The position numbers were made by a program, and so were the translations under genes. This document shows, one piece after another, positions 33,787 to 46,690 of a stretch of 64,000 nucleotides of DNA. The notes under the pieces are model-generated. The model searched no databases and was not told the DNA's origin. It saw nothing but the letters and a program-made list of their open reading frames with translations. The DNA is taken from the NCBI RefSeq assembly GCF_000612665.1, contig NZ_HG942074.1, positions 106,904-170,903 of the forward strand. The letters run 5' to 3'. The stretch comes from Neobacillus dielmonensis (lineage in GTDB: Bacteria > Bacillota > Bacilli > Bacillales > Cytobacillaceae). Within the stretch, counting starts at the first letter, position 1, and each line of letters begins with the position of its first letter.

Positions 33787-34756
33787 GGGACTCCTCCTGG
33801 AACGCCAGGGTAATGACTTCTTCCATCGGCGGGTCTTGTATATTGAGGTCATTGATTTCATAATTAGCCAGCAGTTCAGAGGAGACAAGGGGGACACGGT
33901 CCCGAGCAACCCGCAGCGTCAATTTTCCATCTTCAAATGTAACCACTTCCCCGTAAGATTCCCAAGGACCACGGGTACTGGAAGGAAGTCGTACTTCCAA
34001 CAATTTATAAGGAGTTAATTTTTCCGATAAAACTTGCAGTTCTCCGTCGTAAAGAAGCTTCCCATGATTAATAATCATGACCCTATCACAAAGGGCGGTT
34101 ACATCCCCCATATAATGCGAGGTTAAGAGAATCGTTGTTTTATGCTCCCGATTATAGTTGGCAATGAATTGACGCACTTTTTCCTGCGTATTAACATCTA
34201 ACCCAATTGTTGGTTCATCTAAAAACAAAACCGAAGGACGATGTAATAATGAGCAAGCCAATTCACATTTCATCCTCTGTCCTAGACTCATGTTCCGGAC
34301 GGGCCGCCCGAGTAATGGCTGTAATTCCAGCAATTCAACCAATTCGTCTAAGGTTTGACGAAACGAATGGTCATCAATTTCATACACACTCTTATTAACA
34401 AGAAATGTCTCCATCGGCGGGATATCCCATATCAATTGACTTTTTTGTCCCATGACCAGACTCATAATTTTTTTGAACTCATTCTTTTGTTCCTGTGGTT
34501 TAAAGCCATCTACCTCAATGGTTCCTGAAGTAGGATGCAGCAGGCCGGCTAACATCTTCATCGTGGTTGTTTTTCCAGCTCCGTTTGGCCCTAAAAATCC
34601 TACAATCTCACCGGTATTAATGGTGAAGGACACGTCCTTCACTGCTTGAACGGTTTGGTATTCCCGTTTAAACAAACTGCGTAGTGCTTCCGTCCAGCCC
34701 TCCTGCCGGACATGGACGCGAAAAGATTTATTTAAATCTTGAACTTGTATCGTCAT
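33776..34756 (-). CDS. ABC transporter ATP-binding protein (NatA/CcmA-like)
   Basis: 326 residues. Walker A GPNGAGKTT near 57, Q-loop GQKSQLIWD, signature MSLGQRMKCELA, Walker B VLFLDEPTIGLD, and H-loop TSHYMGD. It is longer than minimal NatA proteins, with an N-terminal strand and a C-terminal domain of about 90 residues. It energises the two DUF990-type permeases encoded immediately downstream. GGAGG precedes ATG 34756 by a short gap. First gene of the operon; no regulator adjoins it. Confidence 0.92.
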   Translation of the reverse strand: MTIQVQDLNKSFRVHVRQEGWTEALRSLFKREYQTVQAVKDVSFTINTGEIVGFLGPNGAGKTTTMKMLAGLLHPTSGTIEVDGFKPQEQKNEFKKIMSLVMGQKSQLIWDIPPMETFLVNKSVYEIDDHSFRQTLDELVELLELQPLLGRPVRNMSLGQRMKCELACSLLHRPSVLFLDEPTIGLDVNTQEKVRQFIANYNREHKTTILLTSHYMGDVTALCDRVMIINHGKLLYDGELQVLSEKLTPYKLLEVRLPSSTRGPWESYGEVVTFEDGKLTLRVARDRVPLVSSELLANYEINDLNIQDPPMEEVITLAFQEESHDH

Positions 34757-34814
34757 GTTTCCTCCAACTATAAGCCTAAATAGATTACCTTCACATGTAT
34801 TTGATTATAAATAG

Positions 34815-34889
34815 AAATTGGCTGCATACAAGTATTAAATAAAGCCAATTTAATAGTAATCTACAAGGAAATGGTGGAATGCCTTGTAG
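34815..34889. repeat. Two hairpins between ABC operon and HAD gene
   Basis: AAATTGGCT/AGCCAATTT at 34815-34823 and 34843-34851, and CTACAAGG/CCTTGTAG at 34861-34868 and 34882-34889. Both lie downstream of the HAD gene on its strand. Neither has a strong T run, but together they may end that transcript. Confidence 0.45.
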
Positions 34890-34913
34890 ATACCTCCCTT
34901 ATGAGTCTAATGA

Positions 34914-35771
34914 TTAGTCTTTTAAAATATATTTCTCAAAGGCGTAGGCAACTCCATTTTCATCATTGGTTAAAGTGACAAAGTCACTATTTTGCTTCAC
35001 TTCTTCTTCCGCATTTCCCATAGCAATAGAGAGTCCGGCAGACTGAAACATTGGAATATCATTCTTCTCATCACCAATTGCTACCGTATCCACTAATGGT
35101 ATATTAAAATGCCGGGCCATGGCTTTTAGTCCATTCCCTTTATTTCCGTTAATATGTGTGAGTTCAAGATTAAATGGAGAAGAAGAAGTAACATAGGTGC
35201 CTTCAATTGCCTCTAATCTTGTACGTAATCGTTCTTTCTGTTCTGGATCAAGTGCTAATACTTGGAATTTTTGTACCTTAATTTTCTGATTGTTGAGAAT
35301 GTCCTCGTAATTCTCAAACAAAGTATGACCATATTCCCAAGGAGGTGTGGTGAACATTTTATAGTGTTTACTTTCGGTGTATTGCTGTGGAACACGGCCA
35401 GAAGATTGAACTTTATCAAATCGCTCTTTCCAATCCTTAAGGCCGAATGAACCTTTATTAGTAGTAAAGTTATACGGCATGAATTCTTTTTCAATCTCAA
35501 GAGCAATTTTTTGTGCTTGAAAGCGGGAGAAAGAGATTAATTCTATCAATTTTCCATCTGCATATAATGCTGTGCCATTATTGGCGCCAATTGGGCAATC
35601 TAATCCGTATTTTGCTATAGCCATATTAATCGATTTTGGTGAACGTCCTGAAAGTGCCATAACAATATGTCCTTGTTGTTGGGCCTTTTTTATGACTTGT
35701 AAGTTTTCTGGACTAATTTCTTTTTTTGAATTCAGTGTTGTACCGTCTAAATCAAGTGCGATAAGCTTCAT
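34914..35771 (-). CDS. Cof-type HAD-IIB sugar phosphatase
   Basis: 285 residues. Motif I DLDGTTLN with Asp7 and Asp9, motif II ALSGRSP, Lys near 209 in the NGNKGNGLK region, and motif IV GDEKNDIPMF. The large C2B cap lies in the middle. Such phosphatases dephosphorylate sugar phosphates, FMN or PLP with broad specificity. AAAGGAG lies before ATG 35771. It is an isolated gene; cleaving sugar phosphates fits the carbohydrate-rich surroundings but a specific pathway cannot be named. Confidence 0.9.
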   Translation of the reverse strand: MKLIALDLDGTTLNSKKEISPENLQVIKKAQQQGHIVMALSGRSPKSINMAIAKYGLDCPIGANNGTALYADGKLIELISFSRFQAQKIALEIEKEFMPYNFTTNKGSFGLKDWKERFDKVQSSGRVPQQYTESKHYKMFTTPPWEYGHTLFENYEDILNNQKIKVQKFQVLALDPEQKERLRTRLEAIEGTYVTSSSPFNLELTHINGNKGNGLKAMARHFNIPLVDTVAIGDEKNDIPMFQSAGLSIAMGNAEEEVKQNSDFVTLTNDENGVAYAFEKYILKD

Positions 35772-35909
35772 AACGTTGTCTCCTTTTTGATAACTTAGAT
35801 GTTTTTAAGAGATTTATAATGTTTACTTAACAAATAGATTAATAATGCAATGTTACCATTATAAACAGAAACAGGATGCTTACAATTGTTAAATAAATTC
35901 ATTCTGTTC

Positions 35910-35944
35910 AATAATAAACAAAACCATTATATTTGTTCATTATT
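35910..35944. repeat. Inverted repeat in divergent promoter region
   Basis: AATAATAAACAAA (35910-35922) is mirrored by TTTGTTCATTATT (35932-35944) with one mismatch. It lies between the divergent HAD and lipase genes (35772-36120), where a shared operator could sit. The rest of this gap is A/T-rich with a purine-rich run near 36040. Confidence 0.4.
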
Positions 35945-36120
35945 TGCATATTTAAAGTGAGTTTTACAGGGGAGAAATGAAGACCGCAGATTAAACGGAG
36001 TGATTAAATCTTTAATATTGGCTGTTCTTCTTGTATGCTAGGGAGAGAGAGAGGGAATGTAAGCGCTCTATTAGTCTGCGATATTATTTAAAAGCGAAGC
36101 AACCTAAAGGAGAGAGATCC

Positions 36121-37056
36121 ATGGCAACAGTATCCGAGTTTACTTTTCAAACAATGGATGGTATTGATATTTTTGCAAAAAAGTGGATGAACAAAGATGT
36201 GGGCACGCCAAAAGCCATCGTTCAAATTGCCCATGGAATGGCGGAACATATCGCACGTTATGATACCTTTGCGAGGAATTTGGTCACGGAAAATGTGTTT
36301 GTATACGGGAATGACCATCGCGGTCATGGCGAGACAGGAAAAAAGGCAAACAGCATCGGATATTTTGCAGACGAACAGGGCTTCGAAAAAGTAGTTGAAG
36401 ACATGCGGAATCTCACTACTATTATAGAAAAAGAATACCCCGATATTCCCATCTACCTGTTTGGGCATAGCATGGGATCGTTTTTGTCCAGACGGTATAT
36501 TCAAAGGTTTGGGGGACTGCTGTCTGGCACTATTCTCTGCGGAACTAGCGGAAATCCAGGCATCATGGGGAAAATCGGCAAAGTGATTGCAGCACGAGAG
36601 TCCAAAAAGAAAGGTTCAAAGACACCAAGTCCATTTTTAAATAACCTGACTTTTGGCAGTTACAATAAAGCTTTTCAGCCCAACAGAACCGAGTTTGATT
36701 GGTTAACAAGGGACGAAAAGGAAGTTGATCAATACATAGCGGACCCGCTGTGCGGAGGAATTTTTACCGCTGGTTTTTTCTATGACTTACTCGATGGACT
36801 TCTGACTACCAACATGCCCCAAAATATAGGCGTGATTCCAACCAATCTGCCTATTTTCCTCATATCGGGAGACCAAGACCCAGTCGGAGGAAAAAAAGGA
36901 AAAGGTGTCATCCAAACCATGCAGCAATTTAAAAATGCCGGCCTACAAGACGTCAGTATCAAACTATACCCGGAAGCCCGCCATGAACTACTAAACGAAA
37001 TCAATAAAAACGAAGTCCAAAACGATATAATAGAATGGATCAATGCACATTTGTGA
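36121..37056 (+). CDS. Alpha/beta hydrolase, monoacylglycerol lipase-like
   Basis: 311 residues of the lysophospholipase/Hydrolase_4 group. Nucleophile Ser117 in FGHSMGSFL, acid Asp in ISGDQDPVGG, base His in EARHELLNE, and early HGMAEHIARY oxyanion region. No signal peptide. The ATG at 36121 follows AAAGGAG by 8 bases; the open frame upstream to 36031 has no ribosome site. It ends 65 bases before glpP. A lipase releasing glycerol or glycerides beside glycerol-3-phosphate genes is a sensible pairing, but co-transcription is not demonstrated. Confidence 0.87.
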   Translation: MATVSEFTFQTMDGIDIFAKKWMNKDVGTPKAIVQIAHGMAEHIARYDTFARNLVTENVFVYGNDHRGHGETGKKANSIGYFADEQGFEKVVEDMRNLTTIIEKEYPDIPIYLFGHSMGSFLSRRYIQRFGGLLSGTILCGTSGNPGIMGKIGKVIAARESKKKGSKTPSPFLNNLTFGSYNKAFQPNRTEFDWLTRDEKEVDQYIADPLCGGIFTAGFFYDLLDGLLTTNMPQNIGVIPTNLPIFLISGDQDPVGGKKGKGVIQTMQQFKNAGLQDVSIKLYPEARHELLNEINKNEVQNDIIEWINAHL

Positions 37057-37121
37057 TGCAGGGGGACGGTTCTCTTGTCATTTTATAGAAGGCAAGGGTT
37101 TCACCGTGAGGAAGGAAAGGG

Positions 37122-39219
<2,098 letters not shown>

Positions 39220-39224
39220 AAACA

Positions 39225-39253
39225 TAAACAATGTGAATAGTATATGATATAAT
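39225..39253 (+). promoter_or_regulatory. Probable glpD promoter
   Basis: TAAACA (39225-39230), 17-bp spacer, TATAAT (39248-39253), a few bases after the glpK stop. A transcript starting near 39260 would run straight into the leader hairpin at 39285. Confidence 0.5.
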
Positions 39254-39284
39254 AAAAATAAGTTAATAATTGTCAGGAGATTTG

Positions 39285-39337
39285 GAGAGACCACAAAACA
39301 TTATCTATAACGGTAATGTCTTTTGTGGTCTCTTTTT
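39285..39337 (+). terminator. glpD leader terminator, likely GlpP target
   Basis: GAGAGACCACAAAA (39285-39298) pairs with TTTTGTGGTCTC (39321-39332), inner ACATTA/TAATGT, then TTTTT. It sits about 180 bases before glpD. In Bacillus GlpP prevents termination at such leaders. It would also end glpK transcripts. Confidence 0.75.
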
Positions 39338-39516
39338 AATTGATTTTAACTTCAAAGAAAGACGGTCGGTCATAAGGACAAAAATTATGAAACTGTTCCA
39401 ATGTTTGTTTTCATGAAACAGTAATGCAGAAGATTTTTGAAATCTAATTAGCTGGTGACTCTTTTTAAGTACCTCTAGCATAAAATAAAAGGCTTCTAAT
39501 TCTAGGAGGAAAAACC

Positions 39517-41208
39517 ATGGAATTTTCAAATTTGAATCGTGATAAGATCATAAAGCAGCTTAAAGAGGAGAATTATGATGTATTAGTCATTGGAGGGGGG
39601 ATTACTGGAGCGGGAATTGCCCTTGATGCCCAGACAAGAGGCATGAAAACGGCGCTTGTTGAGATGCAGGATTTTGCTGCCGGAACCTCCAGCCGCTCGA
39701 CTAAACTCGTCCATGGCGGGCTCCGTTATTTAAAGCAATTTGAGATTGGAATGGTAGCCGAAGTTGGAAAAGAGCGGGCAATTGTTTATGAGAACGGTCC
39801 GCATGTTACCACCCCGGAGTGGATGTTGCTGCCGATTCACGAAGGCGGGACCTTCGGAAAACTTTCAACATCCATCGGTTTAAGAGTCTATGATTTTCTC
39901 GCTGGAGTCAAAAAGTCAGAACGGCGCACCATGCTGTCAGCAGAGGAAACACTTGCTAAAGAGCCATTGATTAAAAAAACTGGACTCAAGGGCGGCGGGT
40001 ACTACGTCGAATATCGGACAGATGATGCCCGGTTAACGATTGAAGTCATGAAAGCTGCCGTTGAGAAAGGGGCAATGGTTCTTAATTATTCAAAAGTATT
40101 AAAATTGGTCTATGAAAATAATAAAGTGGCTGGTGCTTTGATTCAGGATCAATTGACTGGCGAAGAATATGAAATTCGGGCCAAAAAGGTTGTTAATGCA
40201 ACAGGCCCATGGGTTGACCAAATTCGTGAGATGGATCGTTCAAAAAAAGGCAAAACCCTGCAGCTCTCCAAAGGAGTGCACTTGGTCATTGACCAGTCGC
40301 GATTTCACTTGAAACAAGCAATTTATTTTGATACGCCAGATGGCCGGATGGTATTTGCGATTCCACGGGATGGCAAGACCTACGTGGGCACGACTGACAC
40401 CTTTTATAGTGAAGACCCGGTAAGTCCATACATGACCGTTAACGACCGCAGCTACATTATCAATGCCATCAACTACATGTTCCCAGAGGTGGGAATCTGC
40501 GAGAAGGATATTGAATCCAGCTGGGCCGGTGTCCGTCCACTTATCAATGAAGAAGGAAAAAGCGCCTCGGAAATCTCCCGAAAGGACGAGATATGGGAAT
40601 CGGATACCGGTTTAATCACAATTGCCGGTGGAAAATTGACAGGCTATCGCAAAATGGCAGAAACTGTCGTTGATCTTCTAGCTGATATGTTTCATGGGGA
40701 AGAAGGTAAAAACTATCCGGCTTGCCAGACGAAAAACCTGCCAATCTCTGGAGGTGACGTCGGAGGTTCAGAGAACTTCAACTCCTATATATCGACTCAC
40801 TATCAAAAAGGAATCGATGCAGGACTATCAGAACAAGAGGCGAAAAAGTTGGTTAGGATATACGGCTCTAATGTGGATACAGTATACGAACTGTTAGCTG
40901 CGAAAAGTGAAGAGGCAGTACAATACAATTTGCCATTGGAGTTATTTATCCGTCTTGTCTATGCCATGGAACATGAAATGGTCGCAACTCCGATTGATTT
41001 TCTGAACCGCAGGACAGGAGACCTGCTGTTCCATATTCAAAACGTACAAAAATGGAAAACACAAGTGATTGCTTATATGGCAGATTGCTTCAAATGGACG
41101 GATGAGGATACACGAAAACATACTATAGCGGTAGAAGATGCCTTGAAAGCATGCGTATTCCCTGTTGATGAACCGCTGGAATATCCCAATGCTGTGAATG
41201 GGGAATAA
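39517..41208 (+). CDS. glpD: Aerobic glycerol-3-phosphate dehydrogenase
   Basis: Oxidises glycerol 3-phosphate to dihydroxyacetone phosphate at the membrane, feeding electrons to quinone. 563 residues. FAD motif [19 protein letters not shown] near 22-40, [19 protein letters not shown] near 59, central NATGPWVDQ, and a C-terminal helical domain. ATG 39517 follows AGGAGGAAA. It completes the glpP-glpK-glpD set, with expression probably gated by the leader hairpin at 39285. Confidence 0.97.
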   Translation: MEFSNLNRDKIIKQLKEENYDVLVIGGGITGAGIALDAQTRGMKTALVEMQDFAAGTSSRSTKLVHGGLRYLKQFEIGMVAEVGKERAIVYENGPHVTTPEWMLLPIHEGGTFGKLSTSIGLRVYDFLAGVKKSERRTMLSAEETLAKEPLIKKTGLKGGGYYVEYRTDDARLTIEVMKAAVEKGAMVLNYSKVLKLVYENNKVAGALIQDQLTGEEYEIRAKKVVNATGPWVDQIREMDRSKKGKTLQLSKGVHLVIDQSRFHLKQAIYFDTPDGRMVFAIPRDGKTYVGTTDTFYSEDPVSPYMTVNDRSYIINAINYMFPEVGICEKDIESSWAGVRPLINEEGKSASEISRKDEIWESDTGLITIAGGKLTGYRKMAETVVDLLADMFHGEEGKNYPACQTKNLPISGGDVGGSENFNSYISTHYQKGIDAGLSEQEAKKLVRIYGSNVDTVYELLAAKSEEAVQYNLPLELFIRLVYAMEHEMVATPIDFLNRRTGDLLFHIQNVQKWKTQVIAYMADCFKWTDEDTRKHTIAVEDALKACVFPVDEPLEYPNAVNGE

Positions 41209-41230
41209 CTTTTTCATAGATTGATAATGA

Positions 41231-41264
41231 AACAAAGCAACGCACCTGCATGCGTTGCTTTGTT
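41231..41264 (+). terminator. Terminator of glpD
   Basis: AACAAAGCAACGCA (41231-41244) and TGCGTTGCTTTGTT (41251-41264) form a perfect 14-bp stem with a 6-base loop. Only a short T-rich tail follows. Confidence 0.8.
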
Positions 41265-41373
41265 GTTAAAAACACCTATAAATGGAAATGGTCATTGCGG
41301 GTAAATTTTGTGTGATCGTTCTAGATTGTTCGTGGATTTCGAGTAAATGGGTATGTTGGGGATGGACCAACTC

Positions 41374-41502
41374 CTAACCTGCTAGCTCCACATCATCATC
41401 ATCTGAGTAGGATTCCGTTGCTTTATCTCGGCACTCCCAGCACTCAGTCCGATTTCTCTCCATAATCGCTAATTCTTGGCCACAATTAATACAAACATCC
41501 AT
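41374..41502 (-). CDS. 42-residue zinc-knuckle protein
   Basis: A short ORF starting at ATG 41502, 9 bases after GGAGGTAT. It encodes MDVCINCGQELAIMERN... with Cys4-x2-Cys7 and Cys21-x2-Cys24, a treble-clef or zinc-ribbon spacing, followed by an acidic tail with four Asp in a row. The strong ribosome site and clean Cys pairs argue for a real gene. An upstream minus-strand promoter (TCAACA-N18-TATAAT near 41653-41624) with an inverted repeat just before it adds support. Function unknown; such miniature zinc proteins often regulate or chaperone. Confidence 0.65.
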   Translation of the reverse strand: MDVCINCGQELAIMERNRTECWECRDKATESYSDDDDVELAG

Positions 41503-41656
41503 GGTAAGATACCTCCTTATTTTTTTCTGAAATGATATATAAAATAGGTGTTAACAATAGTAGAAAGTTAGCTTAACCGTATGGGGTATGAAGAGGTAAA
41601 AATGTTTGAACTTATACAACTATATTATATCGGAATAAATATAAAAATGTTGACGA

Positions 41657-41692
41657 AATATTGTCATTTTTGTGAATTTTTTTGACAATATT
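41657..41692. promoter_or_regulatory. Inverted repeat upstream of the zinc-knuckle gene
   Basis: AATATTGTCA (41657-41666) and TGACAATATT (41683-41692), perfect 10-bp arms 16 bases apart. On the minus strand it lies immediately upstream of the proposed -35 of the small gene, where an activator would bind. The remaining bases of the 41503-41763 gap show no other gene. Confidence 0.45.
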
Positions 41693-41763
41693 GCGAGCAT
41701 TTCATTTACTAAGATTTGATGTATGAAATCATGTAGAAAGGGGCGGTTGTGAATGCCCCTGCA

Positions 41764-42489
41764 TTATTCCTGAAGTCGGTGTATCTCCCGCGCTATGGAT
41801 TCTAAAATATAGACAACGGGCACTTGTGTCGTAATATTTGCGTGTTCAAAAAATTCTTCGGTAACAAAGTAAGGGATATTGATATCAGAAATTTTCGCAA
41901 CCGTTGAAAGTTTATCATTGGTAATACTGATAATTTTACTTCCAATCTGTTTAAGCTGGTTAAGATGGGTGACGGTATACTCATTTTCCCCTGAGACGGA
42001 TAACGCAATTGTGATGCTGTTATGCCGCAGCTTCGAATGGATGGGGAAAGAAAAGTCTTTAATGTACATGGAGAACTTCCCTAAGCTTGAAAAATATCGG
42101 GCACCATATTCCGCTAAAATGCCGGAACTGCCAATCCCAATAAAAATAACGTTATCTGCAAGAGTAACTAATTCTGCAGCCTGCTTAACTTTTTGGTCAA
42201 GACCCCCTTTTAAGGTCCGTTCAAAAAATTCTACGATCGAGTGCTGGGAACTTTTAATCGTCGTCATAGCCTCTTTCTCCAAATGCATTTTCAACTTTAC
42301 CTTAAACTCGGAGAAACCCTCACAATCTAGTTTACGGCAAAAACGCAAAATCGTCGCAGTCGATACATGGGTCTCATCCGCCAGCTCCCGAATCCGCATA
42401 TAAGCCACTTTATCACCGTTGTGGCAAATATAACTATATATAGAAGTCTCTAACTCGTTGAAAGAAGCAATGATGTCACTAGAAAACAT
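41764..42489 (-). CDS. MurR/RpiR family regulator with SIS domain
   Basis: 241 residues. N-terminal HTH (about 1-75) with IRELADETHVSTATILRFCRKLDCEGFSEFK; SIS sugar-phosphate domain (about 100-225) with IFIGIGSSGILAEYGARYF and TIALSVSGENEYTV. Members sense a phosphosugar and repress or activate neighbouring sugar genes. It is divergent from the GH1 enzyme at 42809, and a TGTTACA-N4-TGTAACA palindrome lies between, so the enzyme is its probable target. ATG 42489 lies inside a repeat-rich leader. Confidence 0.9.
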   Translation of the reverse strand: MFSSDIIASFNELETSIYSYICHNGDKVAYMRIRELADETHVSTATILRFCRKLDCEGFSEFKVKLKMHLEKEAMTTIKSSQHSIVEFFERTLKGGLDQKVKQAAELVTLADNVIFIGIGSSGILAEYGARYFSSLGKFSMYIKDFSFPIHSKLRHNSITIALSVSGENEYTVTHLNQLKQIGSKIISITNDKLSTVAKISDINIPYFVTEEFFEHANITTQVPVVYILESIAREIHRLQE

Positions 42490-42539
42490 AGAATCATATT
42501 CCCTTCTAAAGGGTCAGCCCTTCACCACATTAACGTGCC

Positions 42540-42593
42540 GGGGGCCTGTCCCCCTCCTTATTAACGCGCTACTGTGCTGGGGGACAGGCCCCC
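42540..42593. repeat. GGGGCCTGTCCCC palindromic repeat, copy B
   Basis: GGGGGCCTGTCCCCC (42540-42554) and GGGGGACAGGCCCCC (42579-42593), a perfect 15-bp inverted repeat. ATTAACGCG occurs both inside it and just after it. It lies in the leader of the RpiR gene (gap 42490-42808). Confidence 0.85.
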
Positions 42594-42660
42594 ACTCAAT
42601 TAACGCGTTATCATACAAAGTGTTTGTGTTTCTATTTTAGCATGCCGGGTTGAAACGTGG

Positions 42661-42678
42661 TGTTACATTTTTGTAACA
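42661..42678. promoter_or_regulatory. Candidate RpiR operator
   Basis: TGTTACATTTTTGTAACA, a perfect palindrome (7-bp arms, 4-bp spacer) between the divergent regulator and GH1 gene. Confidence 0.5.
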
Positions 42679-42793
42679 AGTGACTATTGACGTTATATCA
42701 AACTAGTTTGCCTTCTCTTATTTACTATGAATGGTAAAACGATTACGATTACTGCATAGTCTTTTAATCATATTTTGAATGAATTATAGATAA

Positions 42794-44260
<1,467 letters not shown>

Positions 44261-44271
44261 TAGAAAATATA

Positions 44272-44306
44272 AAAGTGCCTCATCCGACTGGGTGATGGCA
44301 CTTTAT
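44272..44306 (+). terminator. Terminator of the GH1 gene
   Basis: AAAGTGCC (44272-44279) pairs with GGCACTTT (44297-44304), with inner CATC/GATG, then A/T-rich sequence. Confidence 0.7.
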
Positions 44307-44475
44307 TGTTGTTAAAGGAAAATTTTGGTTGACGCATGACCTAGCACATAATAAGATAAAAAAAATTTAATCGTACGAACCTTGGGAGGAAGATGAAGAG
44401 TGCTGCCTAGGGGTCTATAAATCCATTAGATGCAAGGCTTTAAAAACCAATAGGTTAAATTAAGGAGGATTATAT

Positions 44476-45042
44476 ATGGGGAAAGTATTTTCGTCGATAC
44501 ATCCAAGCCACGAAGAATTTATAAGAAAGCAGCACATCTTCTTTGTCGGGTCAGCACCAATGTCAGGGGACGGACACGTCAACATTTCCCCGAAAGGGCA
44601 TGATGTTCTGCGGATATTTTCACCAACTGATGTAGCTTACTTAGATCTAACAGGAAGTGGCAATGAAACTAGTGCACACATAAAAGAGAATCAAAGAATC
44701 ACTTTTATGTTCTTAGCCTTTGAAGGCCCTCCGATGATACTGCGCCTCTACGGGAAAGGGAAAGTGATACTACCTGAAACCCGTGAATGGGATAACATTG
44801 CCGGCCATTTCAACATTCTCCCCGGTGCGCGGCAAATTATTTATGCCAAAATTGAGAAGGTAAAAACATCATGTGGTTTTAGCGTACCTTATTATTCGTA
44901 CGATGGTGAAAGGGATACACTGCAAAAATGGGCTGTTACTAAGGGTGAACAAGAATTAGTGGAATATCGAGAAAAGAAAAATTCTTTAAGTATGGATGGG
45001 ATTGTTACTCCAATTGGATTAACGTTTGCTGATAAAGCTTGA
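44476..45042 (+). CDS. Pyridoxamine 5'-phosphate oxidase-like flavin-binding protein
   Basis: 188 residues of the split-barrel family. The order is VFSSIHPSHEEFIRKQHIFFVGSAP, VNISPKGHDVLR, VAYLDLTGSGNETSAHI, then RITFMFLAFEGPPMILRLYGKG, matching the PNPOx-like group that binds FMN or F420-type cofactors. True PdxH catalytic residues are not evident, so the activity is open. AAGGAGG lies 8 bases before ATG. Single gene converging on hemY. Confidence 0.85.
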   Translation: MGKVFSSIHPSHEEFIRKQHIFFVGSAPMSGDGHVNISPKGHDVLRIFSPTDVAYLDLTGSGNETSAHIKENQRITFMFLAFEGPPMILRLYGKGKVILPETREWDNIAGHFNILPGARQIIYAKIEKVKTSCGFSVPYYSYDGERDTLQKWAVTKGEQELVEYREKKNSLSMDGIVTPIGLTFADKA

Positions 45043-45071
45043 AAGGAAAAACCACATCGAGACAAACAAAA

Positions 45072-45103
45072 GAGGATAACCGCTTTAAGGGCAAGATATC
45101 CTC
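45072..45103 (-). terminator. Terminator of hemY
   Basis: On the minus strand GAGGATA (45103-45097) pairs with TATCCTC (45078-45072), then TTTTG. Loop of 18 bases between convergent genes. Confidence 0.55.
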
Positions 45104-45112
45104 CACAATGAA

Positions 45113-46504
45113 TCATAACATTTGTATAACTTTCCTTGCCGAATCGATCCCGTTCTCGATACAATCAGGAATCCCCACACCATAATAAGAACAACCCGCA
45201 AGGATGATTCCAGGATAGGAAGCTGCCATTTTGCTTTCAAGTGCTTTCACACTATTTGGATGGGTAATCAAATAATTCGGCATCTGATCGTTCCATTTGG
45301 TTACTTGACTTACAACAGGCTGAGCATTTATCCCAAGGCTTTTGTGAACATCTTCAAGCGCCGCCCCGATCAGTTCTTCGCGATTCAAATCCTTCAAGGA
45401 AGTGAAGGAGGGATGGCTGCTTTTATAAAAGAGCCTGACCAACAGGTTTCCAGACTTTGAGGTATGCTCCCATTTCCGACTTGTCCATGTGCAGGCGTTG
45501 CAGGATAATTCATCCGTATTAGCGGTAATGAAGCCCGTCCCATCGGCTGGAAGTATGCTGTCTGGAACATTAAAACCAAGATAGACACTAATCAACGAGC
45601 TATTTTTCAATCCGGAAAATTCACTTTGAATATTCGAATTATCAAGTATGTCTTGCGCTGCTGAATGTGGGATGCTAAGGATGATGGAATCCGCGTCAAT
45701 CACATCCTGATTGCTAAGAAATACTTGATATTTTTTATGGCTGTTTTTGATAGTGTATACTTTCGTGTTTTTTAAAATTTCCGTATCACCAAGCTTTGCC
45801 TCTAGGCCATCAATAAGGGAGTCTAAGCCGTTTTGAAAAGAAACAAACTTCCTTTCCCCGCCTTTAAATTTCTGCTTATTAGCTTCCAGCCCTTTGATGA
45901 TGCTTCCATATTGATTCTTGTAATCAATTAAATACGGTAGGGTGGAGGCTATGGTCAGGTCACTGAGTTTGCCGGAATAGACACCGGAAAGCACTGGGGC
46001 GATCTGTTTTGCTACAATTTCCTTCCCGAGAAAATACTCAAGGAACGCACCAATGGAATCGTTCTTGGTAAACGTTTCATTTTTCGTATAAAAATCCTTC
46101 AGCGCGGCAACTTTTCCTTCTGCTGATATCAGGGTGCTTTTTGCTAAGGACTCAATGCTTGCTGGTATACCGAAAACCGCATCCTCCGGTATAGGCTTTA
46201 ATTCACCATCAATATAAATAAAGGATCGGCCTGTTGCATTGTAGACCACATCGTTTTCAAGACCAAGTTCTTGAAATAGCGGCATCGTCTCTATTTTGCG
46301 GGCTACAATCGAGTCGGCCCCTGCCTCCATGACAAATCCATTTTGTTTGACGGTTCGGATTTTTCCGCCAAGCTGTTCAAACGCTTCTACTAGAACCAGC
46401 CGGACATCCTCACCGGTAGTCATCTTCCACTTTTGTAATTCATACATGGCAGATAATCCTGTAATTCCGCCACCAATTACTACTACTGTTTTCACTTGAG
46501 TCAC
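45113..46504 (-). CDS. hemY: Coproporphyrinogen III/protoporphyrinogen oxidase HemY
   Basis: 463 residues, FAD-dependent oxidase of the Firmicute coproporphyrin-dependent haem pathway. FAD motif [17 protein letters not shown] near 8-24, LGGKIRT, AGADSIVARK and C-terminal GIILAGCSYYGVGIPDCIENG. No hemE or hemH adjoins it, so this is an isolated, possibly second copy; Bacillus usually has hemEHY together. It is divergent from a Fur-regulated siderophore-binding protein, which puts haem and iron functions side by side. The start at 46504 is tentative: a CGAGGTGACTC ribosome site precedes it. Confidence 0.9.
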   Translation of the reverse strand: MTQVKTVVVIGGGITGLSAMYELQKWKMTTGEDVRLVLVEAFEQLGGKIRTVKQNGFVMEAGADSIVARKIETMPLFQELGLENDVVYNATGRSFIYIDGELKPIPEDAVFGIPASIESLAKSTLISAEGKVAALKDFYTKNETFTKNDSIGAFLEYFLGKEIVAKQIAPVLSGVYSGKLSDLTIASTLPYLIDYKNQYGSIIKGLEANKQKFKGGERKFVSFQNGLDSLIDGLEAKLGDTEILKNTKVYTIKNSHKKYQVFLSNQDVIDADSIILSIPHSAAQDILDNSNIQSEFSGLKNSSLISVYLGFNVPDSILPADGTGFITANTDELSCNACTWTSRKWEHTSKSGNLLVRLFYKSSHPSFTSLKDLNREELIGAALEDVHKSLGINAQPVVSQVTKWNDQMPNYLITHPNSVKALESKMAASYPGIILAGCSYYGVGIPDCIENGIDSARKVIQML

Positions 46505-46690
46505 CTCGAATATAAAACCATATGATACATATGTCCTTTACAGTGTACCATACCATCGGAATTTGATGTAAATGTGTCAAACGGAAGGCAACGTCCATTA
46601 TCATGCGGGGTAATTTTGTCAATCATCTGTCTTGAGAAGAAACCAGTGCTACCTGCTAAAAACCTAATTGAAAAATGTTCTCAATTGTTA

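Noticed and set aside
36058..36071. TGTAAGCGCTCTAT as a cre site before the lipase gene
   Set aside because: It misses the consensus at the last two positions and lies close to the ribosome site with no promoter around it.
37062..37090. GGGGGACGGTTCTCTTGTC as another dispersed repeat
   Set aside because: It looks like a repeat type common in Bacillaceae, but I see only one copy in this window and no inverted partner, so I cannot support it here.
41668..41692. Rex or Fnr site in TTGTGAATTTTTTTGACAA
   Set aside because: The spacing is one base off for both families and one arm has a mismatch. The longer AATATTGTCA inverted repeat explains the symmetry better.
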